This document shows positions 7,732 to 14,715 of a stretch of DNA of 15,211 nt, one piece after another. The stretch is from an uncultured Thermoguttaceae bacterium (GTDB lineage Bacteria > Planctomycetota > Planctomycetia > Pirellulales > Thermoguttaceae), in assembly GCA_934725735.1 (NCBI GenBank), contig CAKVCP010000050.1, positions 1 to 15,211 on the forward strand, written 5' to 3'. Numbering within the stretch: position 1 is the stretch's first letter; each line of letters begins with the position of its first letter. Made by a program: the position numbers and the translations under genes. The notes under the pieces were generated by a model. The model was given only the letters and a program-made list of their open reading frames with translations, was not told the origin of the DNA and did no database searches.

Positions 7732-7760
7732 TTGATTTTCCTTAGAGAGACGCGTATACT
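7732..7760 (+). promoter_or_regulatory. Sigma70-type promoter upstream of the gene at 7942
   Basis: TTGATT (7732-7737) and TATACT (7755-7760, five of six consensus) are separated by 17 bases. Initiation would fall near 7767, which leaves a leader of about 175 bases before the ATG at 7942. The leader contains two stem-loops. Confidence 0.55.
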
Positions 7761-7766
7761 GTAATG

Positions 7767-7849
7767 ACCGTCGCAGATAGGATGAGAGCGACGCCCTCAA
7801 AAACCAACTTTCCGAGCAACCAATCGCCAAGCCGCCCTCGGCGTTTTTT
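7767..7849 (+). ncRNA. Possible short leader RNA or small RNA with terminator-like end
   Basis: Directly after the promoter at 7732-7760, CGTCGC (7769-7774) pairs with GCGACG (7788-7793) around a 13-base purine-rich loop. A second short hairpin, GCCG (7831-7834) with CGGC (7839-7842), is followed by six T (7844-7849), a terminator-like end. The whole would be a transcript of about 80 bases ending about 90 bases before the next gene. No known riboswitch or RNA family was recognised. The second stem is only 4 bp, so termination may be partial, as in an attenuator, or not real. Confidence 0.3.
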
Positions 7850-7941
7850 CTAAAAAGGGGCGCAGGCGCTGACCGCAAGGAATTGGGAGTCGCTTTTGCC
7901 TCGTCCGCACCCTACGTTTATGTCTTGCATCGGAGAAAATA

Positions 7942-8388
7942 ATGAAAGAAGCTCTCTGCGGCTCGAACTGCGCAGAATGTCCCTCCAAAAAAGTCTGCCC
8001 CGGCTGCGCGCAAACAAACGGCTGTCCTTTCGGGAAGGAGTGTAATATTGCCAAATACATACTTACCGAGGGTATGGAAAAATATCAAACTTTCAAAAAA
8101 AGCTTGATCGATGAAATCAACGCCTTGCATATCGCCGGAATGGAAGAGGTCGCGGAGTTGTATCCGTTCGTGGGCAACTTTGTCAGTTTGGAATATCCGC
8201 TCCCCAGCGGCGAGACGGTCAAGTTTTTACGCGACGACGAAGCGTATCTCGGCGCGCAGGTGAAAAACCTGTTGGACGAGAGCGGGAAAACCTGCTTCGG
8301 CGTACTCGCGAGAGAAAACTTTATCCTTATCTGCGCCTACGGCGAAAACGGCGCGAATCCTGAATTGATTTTGTATAAACGCAGATAA
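7942..8388 (+). CDS. Cys-rich small protein with DUF3795-like N-terminus
   Basis: A 148-residue soluble protein. The first 35 residues carry seven cysteines (C6, C10, C13, C19, C22, C28, C34) in the spacing CGxxCxxCP...CPGC...CPFG...C, which resembles the metal-binding N-terminus of DUF3795-type proteins common in Firmicutes; this probably binds zinc or an iron-sulfur cluster. The rest (about 45-148) is a mixed helix/strand domain that was not recognised, containing YPLPSGETVKFLRDDE and ending in basic residues. No catalytic role can be assigned. GGAGA lies seven bases before the ATG. Codon use is AT-richer than in the aconitase or GH106-like genes (more AAA, TTT and ATT), and the protein looks Firmicute-like, so horizontal acquisition is likely. 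It may form a unit with the GNAT gene 147 bases downstream. Confidence 0.82.
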   Translation: MKEALCGSNCAECPSKKVCPGCAQTNGCPFGKECNIAKYILTEGMEKYQTFKKSLIDEINALHIAGMEEVAELYPFVGNFVSLEYPLPSGETVKFLRDDEAYLGAQVKNLLDESGKTCFGVLARENFILICAYGENGANPELILYKRR

Positions 8389-8535
8389 TACGCCGTAAGG
8401 TTTGATTAGAAATATTGACTTTTTAAAGAAAAGAATCATGCGTTAGGAGCTCGATCGCGCGTTGGCTAAAAGTCGCGTAAAGACAGATTCTCAGCAAACT
8501 TACCCCTTTGCGATAGACGCTCTGAAGGAAAAACA

Positions 8536-9162
8536 ATGAATAAAAACGACGTTATAATTCGCTTAGAAAGAAAAGAAGAAGAACGAGAGGTTGAGAATTT
8601 AGTAAGAGAAGCATTTTGGAATGTCTATCGTCCCGGCTGCCTTGAGCATTTTGTTCTGAATCAGATGAGAAATAATCCCGACTTCATTCGTGAATTAAAT
8701 TTCGTTTTGGAAAAGGACGGGAAAATCATCGGGCAAAATGTGTTTGTGCGAGCGGTTATCAAGGCGGACGACGGCAGGGAGATTCCCATTTCCGCAATGG
8801 GCCCGATTTGCATAGCGCCGGAATTGAAGCGCCAGGGTTACGGCAAATTCCTGCTCGATTATACTTTAGAACGCGCTAAAGAATTTGGAGTCAAAGCGCT
8901 TTGCTTTGAGGGGAATATTGATTTCTACGGCAAAAGCGGCTTTGATTACGCGAGCAAATTCGGCGTCCGGTACCGCGGACTCCCCGAGGGCGCCGACGCG
9001 TCGTTCTTCCTCTGCAAAGAGTTGGAGAAAGGATATCTTGACGGCGTTGCAGGCGAGTACGCTCCGCCCCAATGCTACTTTGTGGACGAAAAAGAAGCGG
9101 AAGAATTCGATAAAGAGTTTCCCCCTAAAGAAAAGCTAAGACTCGAAGGTCAGATCTTCTGA
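8536..9162 (+). CDS. GNAT family N-acetyltransferase (YhbS/COG3153-like)
   Basis: A 208-residue cytoplasmic GNAT enzyme, which would transfer an acetyl group from acetyl-CoA to an unknown amine. The acetyl-CoA-binding motif A is seen as GPICIAPELKRQGYGKFLL (about 89-107), with the pyrophosphate loop RQGYG at 99-103. It is preceded by the usual strand with 'GxNVFVRAVI' and followed by ALCFEGNIDFYGKSGFDYA (121-139), which matches the 'G.p.fYg.fGF' block of YhbS-like members. A C-terminal extension of about 45 acidic residues follows. GAAGGAA sits 5-7 bases before the ATG. The start of the gene is strikingly AT-rich (MNKNDVIIRLERKEEE) compared with other genes here, which together with the Firmicute-like sequence suggests transfer, perhaps with the preceding Cys-rich protein gene. 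A terminator-like hairpin follows 13 bases after the stop. Substrate unknown. Confidence 0.92.
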   Translation: MNKNDVIIRLERKEEEREVENLVREAFWNVYRPGCLEHFVLNQMRNNPDFIRELNFVLEKDGKIIGQNVFVRAVIKADDGREIPISAMGPICIAPELKRQGYGKFLLDYTLERAKEFGVKALCFEGNIDFYGKSGFDYASKFGVRYRGLPEGADASFFLCKELEKGYLDGVAGEYAPPQCYFVDEKEAEEFDKEFPPKEKLRLEGQIF

Positions 9163-9175
9163 TAAAAAGACAACG

Positions 9176-9210
9176 CAGGGGGCGGCGCGATTCACCGGCG
9201 TCGCCCCCTG
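9176..9210. terminator. GC-rich hairpin after GNAT gene, probably bidirectional terminator
   Basis: CAGGGGGCG (9176-9184) pairs perfectly with CGCCCCCTG (9202-9210); further pairs (9185-9188 with 9198-9201) extend the stem to 13 bp, leaving a 9-base loop. The plus-strand tail is only moderately T-rich (TTCCATT). The minus-strand tail reads GTTGTCTTTTTATC, which is better. It begins 13 bases after the GNAT stop. Confidence 0.65.
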
Positions 9211-9233
9211 TTCCATTACAAGGCGCTTAGGCT

Positions 9234-9280
9234 TTTCGTAGCGAAACAACCAACCGGAAAAACGGTTCTTCGGAACGAAG
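9234..9280. other. Three adjacent mini-hairpins in intergenic region
   Basis: Three small perfect stem-loops lie close together: TTTCG-TAG-CGAAA (9234-9246), AACCG-GAAAAA-CGGTT (9252-9267) and CTTCG-GAA-CGAAG (9268-9280). They sit between two terminator-like hairpins in the 255-base gap before the minus-strand acyltransferase gene. No gene was seen here. They could be part of an untranslated RNA or chance. Confidence 0.3.
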
Positions 9281-9329
9281 TCGAATCCGCGCCAAAGAGC
9301 CGCGTTCTTCCGACCTTTGAAGAAATCGA

Positions 9330-9364
9330 TAAAAATAACGTGTCCCCGTCGAGACGCGTTTTTT
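9330..9364. terminator. Terminator of acyltransferase gene (bidirectional)
   Basis: AACGTGTC (9337-9344) pairs with GACGCGTT (9353-9360) over eight bp with one G-T pair and an 8-base loop. On the minus strand it is followed by ATTTTTATCG, 58 bases after the acyltransferase stop. On the plus strand the right arm runs into TTTTTTATTT, so it can end transcripts from both sides. Confidence 0.7.
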
Positions 9365-9417
9365 ATTTCTCCGCGCCATTCTCCGCGCCAATCGCGCTTT
9401 CAGCCGTCTCTTGTCGC

Positions 9418-11067
9418 TCAGACGCGCATGAAGATCTTATGGCGATAGAGCCAGAAGACGAAGAGCCACGAAATAACGAGGCTGGCGAGGTATGTCGCCG
9501 CCTGCGTGAAAACGGCGGTTTCTAACGCGACCTCGGCGCCGTCGACAATGATCGTGCGCGACGACGGGATGAAGCGGTCGATGAAATCCGCAAAGAAGAA
9601 GTCGCGCATATTCGAAAAATCGACCACTCGACGCGCAACGAAGATCGTAATCGAATTCATGCCGATCACGGCGAAGGGGAATCCTAGCCACCGCAGTCGG
9701 AAAACGTCGATCACGAGATAGAAGAGCGCCAAAACGATCGCGGAATATCCGCCGACAAGGCAGACGAACGTGCTGTTCCAGAGGTTCTTATTCACCGGGA
9801 AGACGATATTCCACGCGCATCCGAACGCCAGAAGAAGGACGCCCCCCAATAGCAAGACGGCGACCTTACGGAGCTTCGAGCAAACGGAGTCTTCGCGTCG
9901 CAAAACGCCGCCGAAAATCATCCCAAGGAGGGCCGTGGCGATCGCGGGCCAGGTCGACGCCAGTCCTTCGGGGTCGCGCAAATTACGGAAAAGCTCGGGA
10001 TCGTACTCTTTAATTTCGGAGCGTTTGAGCTCTTTGCCGTTCCACTTTAGCGGCTGACGGTAGAGCTTGCCGGGAACGAGGAGTCGGTCGAGATAGTTCA
10101 CAACGCATCCTTCGGGGAGCAGGTTATGCGCGACGGATCCGATTTCGGGATAGTCGGGCGCGGCGAAATCAGGAAGCGGATTGTCTTCGAGGATCGGATT
10201 GTGTTTCGGTAGGGAAACTTCGGCTCCTTTCTCGACCAGAGCGATTTGCTCCGCAGTCATATATGGAGTCTGAGGTTTGAACATCTCCTTTCCGCGCTGA
10301 GTGAAGGCTTGAGCAGAGAAGGCTTCGCGCGAAGCGACGTCGGGCGCTGGGACAAGCGCGACGAGCGCCCAGTAAGAGACGAGAATGAAGGCGACGACGG
10401 CGAGCAACGTCTTCGTTTTATCAGCGAGAGGCCAGAAGATCAACGCGGCGAACATCCACGCCAGACCGATGTGTTGCAAGACTCCCATGAAGCGCATATG
10501 TTCGAAATCGAAGACCACCTTGTTGCTGTAAATGATCCCCAAAAGGACGAGAGCAAATCCGCGCCACAGGATTTTGAGAAGGATGCGCCATGTTTTTCTC
10601 CCATTTGCGCGCTGTTTATAGAGGGAGAAGGGAAAGGATACCCCCGCGAGAAAGAGGAAGAGGGGAAAGATCGTGTCGTGATGCAACAGGCCGTTCCATT
10701 CGACATGCGTCATGTGTTTGGCGATCGTTTCAGGGGCGGGACCGGGCCATGCGCGTCGAAACGCGGAGGCCCACTCGAAGGCGCGATCTCCGATAACGCG
10801 AAAATCTTCGAGCGTCATGTTGCAAATACACGTAATCAGCGACGCGAGACCGATGATGCAGAGCATGTTGATTCCGCGTAGCGCGTCGAGAGACATAAGA
10901 CGCTTCGACGCGCGTTTTCTCAGTTCCTCTTGAATATCGGAAACAGGCGGCGCTCCCTCCGAAGGCTTGTCCCCCGACGAAGCGTCTTGGCGTCCTCTGA
11001 GTTCATAGACATAGGCGTCGTAATCGGGCGCCGAATATCGTTCCAAATCATCCTGTCGTCGACCCAT
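9418..11067 (-). CDS. HGSNAT/DUF5009-type multi-spanning membrane acyltransferase
   Basis: The family (heparan-alpha-glucosaminide N-acetyltransferase and bacterial NagX/DUF5009 relatives) moves an acetyl group from cytoplasmic acetyl-CoA across the membrane to an amino sugar. Seen here: a polar N-terminal tail of about 55 residues; the signature RLMSLDALRGINMLCIIG (56-73); HVEWNGLLHHDTIFPLFLFLAGVSFPF (split over 121-147), where His121 lines up with the proposed acetyl-accepting His of human HGSNAT; MGVLQHIGLAW (194-204); RDPEGLASTWPAIATALLG (364-382); PVNKNLWNSTFVCLVGG (424-440); and FPFAVIGMNSITIF (463-476). About ten membrane segments are expected. At 549 residues it is longer than many bacterial members because of a hydrophilic insert at about 241-365. 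The ATG is preceded by GAGGAA. It has its own strong promoter and terminator and is divergent from the GH106-like gene. The acceptor is unknown. Confidence 0.92.
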   Translation of the reverse strand: MGRRQDDLERYSAPDYDAYVYELRGRQDASSGDKPSEGAPPVSDIQEELRKRASKRLMSLDALRGINMLCIIGLASLITCICNMTLEDFRVIGDRAFEWASAFRRAWPGPAPETIAKHMTHVEWNGLLHHDTIFPLFLFLAGVSFPFSLYKQRANGRKTWRILLKILWRGFALVLLGIIYSNKVVFDFEHMRFMGVLQHIGLAWMFAALIFWPLADKTKTLLAVVAFILVSYWALVALVPAPDVASREAFSAQAFTQRGKEMFKPQTPYMTAEQIALVEKGAEVSLPKHNPILEDNPLPDFAAPDYPEIGSVAHNLLPEGCVVNYLDRLLVPGKLYRQPLKWNGKELKRSEIKEYDPELFRNLRDPEGLASTWPAIATALLGMIFGGVLRREDSVCSKLRKVAVLLLGGVLLLAFGCAWNIVFPVNKNLWNSTFVCLVGGYSAIVLALFYLVIDVFRLRWLGFPFAVIGMNSITIFVARRVVDFSNMRDFFFADFIDRFIPSSRTIIVDGAEVALETAVFTQAATYLASLVISWLFVFWLYRHKIFMRV

Positions 11068-11142
11068 ATAATTCCTCGCACAACCGTAGGAAGCATAAAA
11101 TAAAAGCGTCCAGAGACTAACGTAATCACAAGTCTAATAAAG

Positions 11143-11171
11143 ATTATAAATAGCGCGATAAGTCGCGTCAA
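11143..11171 (-). promoter_or_regulatory. Sigma70-type promoter of the acyltransferase gene
   Basis: On the minus strand, TTGACG (complement of 11166-11171) and a perfect TATAAT (complement of 11143-11148) are separated by 17 bases. Initiation near 11136 gives a leader of about 70 bases to the ATG at 11067. Confidence 0.8.
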
Positions 11172-11229
11172 GAAAATCGAGGCGGTACAAAAAAAACGTC
11201 CTGAAAGAGTGGCGTCGATTCGGCGTTTC

Positions 11230-11238
11230 TGGTATCAT
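11230..11238 (+). promoter_or_regulatory. Possible extended -10 promoter of the GH106-like gene
   Basis: TGG precedes TATCAT (11233-11238), an extended -10 arrangement. The hexamer 17 bases upstream (TGGCGT, 11210-11215) is a poor -35, which may mean an activator is needed. The leader to the ATG at 11325 would be about 80 bases. Confidence 0.42.
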
Positions 11239-11324
11239 TGTGGGAAATTGAAATATTGAACCGGAGCTTTAGCAAGCCAAGTTCGAACCTTACGCCTCTT
11301 CCCCATAAAGAAAGGTAAGTTGTT

Positions 11325-14300
11325 ATGCAAAAACCTAAAGGTCGAACCTTTTTGCAGCGCGCGCTCGTCGCGATCGCTCTTCTTTCCGCTTCGTGCGCGC
11401 CTCTCTGCGCTCAAGAACGCGCGAATAATCTGACCTTCTCGCACCCGATGCCGCCGCAAACGAATATGCTTCCCACCGCGCCGGATCGCGACGAACTCTT
11501 ACGCGATTTTAAAGATCCGTTCGGAAAAGTCCGCACCGGAGCCTACTGGTATTGGCTCTCCGGCAGCTCCTCGCGCGAAGGCGTCGTCAAAGACCTTCAA
11601 GCGATGAAGTCCGTCGGTATCGACCGCGCCTTCATCGGCGATATCGGACAGGAGGACGTCGTCAAGGGGCCGACCCGATTCTTCTCCGACGACTGGTGGG
11701 CGATTATTCACCAAGCGTTCAAAACGGGCTCCGAACTCGGCGTCGAAATGGGGATCTTCAACTCCCCCGGTTGGAGCCAATCAGGAGGGCCGTGGGTCAA
11801 GCACGACATGGCGATGCGCTACCTCGTCAAGAGCGAAACGCTCGTTCAAGGCCCCGGCAAAGTCGAACTCAAGCTCGAACGTCCCGCTTTTGAAAGCGAA
11901 GAGCAGGATCAGTATCAGGACGTGAAAGTTCTCGCGTATCCCGCGCCCGAAGGCTACGGGGAAAAGATCGTCGCGGATCAAGTCGTCGCGTTAAAGGGTA
12001 ACGAACCGAAGTCGATTAAGCTCGAATCGGCGGATCCCTTCACGGCGCGCGGCGTGGTCGTCGAATTCAACAAGCAGCCGCTTGTCGCGAGCGCGCAGCT
12101 CTACGCCGACGTCGACGGCGAAAAGAAACTCCTCGTCGAGTTCCCGATCTCCCGTTACAACCCCGAGCTCAACGTAGGCTTCATCCCCTACGCGCCCGTC
12201 ACCGCGAGCTTCAACGCGACGACCGCGAAGAACTTCGAACTCGTCGTCAAGAGCGACCGCAACTCCTCCTTGTCGCGCGTCTCCATTCTCGCGACCCCCG
12301 TCGTGAGCCAGGTCTTCAACAAGACTCTCGCCAAGATGCACGAGACCCCGCACCCGATGTGGACGGAATATCAGTGGAAACAGGAATCGGAACCCGCGCT
12401 CAACGACTCCGTCGGAACTTACGATCCCGCGAAAACCCTCGATCTCACCGACCAGTGTAAAGACGGCGTCCTGACCTGGGACGTTCCCGAAGGAAAATGG
12501 ATCGTCGAACGCTTCGGCGCGACCCCGACGGGAACGAAGAACTCCCCCGCCGTTCCGGAAGCGACAGGCCTTGAAGTCGACAAGATGAGCCGCGAACACG
12601 CGATCGAACACTTCAACGCGTATATGCTCGATCTGATCAAGCGCTTCCCCGCCGAAGATATGAAATCCTTCACGACGGTCGTCCAAGACAGCTACGAAAT
12701 GGGCGGTCAAAACTACACCGACAACTTCGCCGAAAAATTCCAAAAGTCATTCGGTTACGATCCAACCCCTTATCTTCCCGTCTTCTACGGCGCGGTCGCG
12801 TCGAATCTCGACGTTTCCGATCGCTTCCTTTGGGACTTGAGGCGCTTTATCGCGGATGAAGTCGCCTATTCGTACGTCGGCGGTCTGCGCGACGCCAGCA
12901 ACGAATACGGACGCAACACGTGGCTCGAATGTTACGGGCACTGGGGCTTCCCCGGCGAATTCCTGCAATACGGCGGGCAGTCGAACGAAATAGCGGGGGA
13001 ATACTGGAGCGAAGGTTCTCTCGGCGATATTGAAAACCGCATCGCGTCCTCGTGCGGGCACATCTACGGTAAGCGACAAATTTGGGCGGAATCGAACACT
13101 TGCGCGGGTAACCCGTTCGGACGCAGTCCAGTGGATATGAAGAAGCGCACGGATCGTTTCTTCGCCGACGGTATTAACAACACGCTCCTGCATCTGTTCA
13201 TCGAACAGCCTGACGAACGCAAACCGGGTATCAACGCGTGGTTCGGAAACGAATTCAACCGTCACAACACGTGGTTCAACCAGCTCGACCTCTACGTCGG
13301 TTATCTTAAACGCGCGAACTACATGCTTCAGCAAGGTCTGAACGTCGCGGACGTCGCGTATTTCATCGGGGAAGACGCGCCGAAGATGACGGGAAGCGTC
13401 GATCCGGCGCTCCCGAGCGGATACCAGTTCGACTTCATCAACGGCGAAGTTCTGCGCGAAACGACGAGCGTCGACGCGAACGGCCTTCTCACGCTCCCCC
13501 ACGGCACGCAGTATAAGATCCTCGTCCTCCCCAAACTTGACACGATGCGCCCCGAACTTCTCGCGAAGATCAAGACGCTTGTCGAAGAAGGCGCCTTCGT
13601 CCTTGGACCGAAACCGTCTCGCTCGCCGAGTTTGCAGAATTATCCTGAAGCGGACAAACTCGTGCAAAAACTCGCCGACGAGCTTTGGGGCGACGTCGAC
13701 GGCGTCAACGTCAAGAGCCGAAAGGTCGGCAAAGGAACGATCGCCTCGGGCTTGACACTCGCGGAAGCCTTCCAGATGATCGACCTCAAACCCGACTGCG
13801 AATACGACCCCGCGACGTCTCTCGTCTATGGTCGTCGCACGTTGAAGGACGGCGATATTTACTTCCTGGCGAACCAGACGGACGCCGAGCTTAAGAACGT
13901 CTCCGTCACCTTCCGCGTCAGCGGCAAAGAGCCTGAGATTTGGTATCCCGCGACGGGAGAAACTCGCGCTCTCAACGCGTGGACGGTCAAAGACGGACGC
14001 ACGACGATTCCGCTAAGCTTCAACGCCCAGGAAAGCTTCTTCGTCGTCTTTGAAAAGGACGCGCAGAAGGAAAGCGGAACGGCGAAAACGAACGATCTCC
14101 AGCTCAAGACCCTCGCGACGCTCGACTCCGACTGGACGGTAACCTTCGATTCAAGCGAAATCGCGCGCGGCCCGAAAGAACCGGTCCCCTTTGATAAGCT
14201 TGTCGATTGGTCGACGTCCGATAACGACGCGATCAAGTACTTCTCGGGCACGGCGGTCTATAAGACGAGCGTCAAGCTCGACGCGGCGCCGAAAGGTCGC

Positions 14301-14597
14301 GTTTACCTGTCGCTGGGCGCCGTCTCCGAAATGGCGAAAGTCACGATCAACGGCAAGTATGTCGGCGGCGTCTGGACCGCTCCGCTTCGCCTCGACGTTA
14401 CGGACTTCCTGAAAGAGGGAGAGAACGTCGTCGAGATCGCCGTCGTCAACTGCTGGGTCAATCGTCTTATCGGCGATTCGAAACTCCCGGAGGATCAGCG
14501 CAAGACATGGTGCGCTATCAATACGTATAAGCCCGATTCTCCACTCAAGAAGTCGGGACTTCTCGGACCGGTGACGCTTTCGGAAGAGGTCGAATGA
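11325..14597 (+). CDS. Secreted glycoside hydrolase, GH106-like (alpha-L-rhamnosidase type)
   Basis: A 1090-residue exported enzyme. The N-terminus has a signal peptide (core about 13-23, cleavage probably near PLCA29); Cys24 in LLSASC gives a less likely lipoprotein alternative. The mature part begins with the family block FKDPFGKVRTGAYWYWLSG (Y74-W77) and DLQAMKSVGIDRAFI, then GVEMGIFNSPGWSQSGGPW (to W157), both typical of GH106 and close relatives. A central barrel carries WLECYGHWGFPGEFLQYGG, NEIAGEYWSEG (E555, E559, E563) and WAESNT (E589), whose glutamates are candidates for the catalytic pair, then NRHNTWF and the block LNVADVAYFIGEDAP (673-687). A C-terminal jelly-roll (about 965-1085; VYLSLGAVSEMAKVTINGKYVGG) resembles GH2-type sugar-binding domains. 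GH106 members remove terminal rhamnose from plant pectin or glycans. AAAGG lies nine bases before the ATG. Family is confident; exact substrate is not. Confidence 0.92.
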   Translation: MQKPKGRTFLQRALVAIALLSASCAPLCAQERANNLTFSHPMPPQTNMLPTAPDRDELLRDFKDPFGKVRTGAYWYWLSGSSSREGVVKDLQAMKSVGIDRAFIGDIGQEDVVKGPTRFFSDDWWAIIHQAFKTGSELGVEMGIFNSPGWSQSGGPWVKHDMAMRYLVKSETLVQGPGKVELKLERPAFESEEQDQYQDVKVLAYPAPEGYGEKIVADQVVALKGNEPKSIKLESADPFTARGVVVEFNKQPLVASAQLYADVDGEKKLLVEFPISRYNPELNVGFIPYAPVTASFNATTAKNFELVVKSDRNSSLSRVSILATPVVSQVFNKTLAKMHETPHPMWTEYQWKQESEPALNDSVGTYDPAKTLDLTDQCKDGVLTWDVPEGKWIVERFGATPTGTKNSPAVPEATGLEVDKMSREHAIEHFNAYMLDLIKRFPAEDMKSFTTVVQDSYEMGGQNYTDNFAEKFQKSFGYDPTPYLPVFYGAVASNLDVSDRFLWDLRRFIADEVAYSYVGGLRDASNEYGRNTWLECYGHWGFPGEFLQYGGQSNEIAGEYWSEGSLGDIENRIASSCGHIYGKRQIWAESNTCAGNPFGRSPVDMKKRTDRFFADGINNTLLHLFIEQPDERKPGINAWFGNEFNRHNTWFNQLDLYVGYLKRANYMLQQGLNVADVAYFIGEDAPKMTGSVDPALPSGYQFDFINGEVLRETTSVDANGLLTLPHGTQYKILVLPKLDTMRPELLAKIKTLVEEGAFVLGPKPSRSPSLQNYPEADKLVQKLADELWGDVDGVNVKSRKVGKGTIASGLTLAEAFQMIDLKPDCEYDPATSLVYGRRTLKDGDIYFLANQTDAELKNVSVTFRVSGKEPEIWYPATGETRALNAWTVKDGRTTIPLSFNAQESFFVVFEKDAQKESGTAKTNDLQLKTLATLDSDWTVTFDSSEIARGPKEPVPFDKLVDWSTSDNDAIKYFSGTAVYKTSVKLDAAPKGRVYLSLGAVSEMAKVTINGKYVGGVWTAPLRLDVTDFLKEGENVVEIAVVNCWVNRLIGDSKLPEDQRKTWCAINTYKPDSPLKKSGLLGPVTLSEEVE

Positions 14598-14638
14598 TCG
14601 ACTAGCGGATTAGCGACGTCTCGTAGCGACGCTGCTAC

Positions 14639-14673
14639 AAAAAGAAAAGGGAGTCGACTTCAAGTCGCTCCCT
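14639..14673 (-). terminator. Terminator between convergent GH106-like and thioredoxin genes
   Basis: AGGGAG-T-CGACT (14648-14659) pairs with AGTCGCTCCCT (14663-14673) with one bulged T and a short loop. On the minus strand it is followed by TTTCTTTTTG, which makes it a good end for the thioredoxin transcript, 43 bases after that stop. The plus-strand tail (ATCTTATT) is weaker. Confidence 0.75.
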
Positions 14674-14715
14674 ATCTTATTCAGGTCTTTGTCGGTATCA
14701 GCGCCGACGGCGGAA

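Noticed and set aside
8415..8445. TTGACT as the -35 of a promoter for the GNAT gene
   Set aside because: No acceptable -10 hexamer lies 16-18 bases downstream.
11279..11293. GTTCGAACC resembling a tRNA T-loop
   Set aside because: No acceptor, D or anticodon stem can be drawn around it; it is a short palindrome in the leader of the GH106-like gene.
11991..13667. Two long minus-strand open frames (250 and 306 residues) opposite the GH106-like gene
   Set aside because: They lie fully antisense to a well-supported enzyme gene; their Arg/Val/Phe-rich composition is what GC-rich codons give on the opposite strand, and no family motif was seen.
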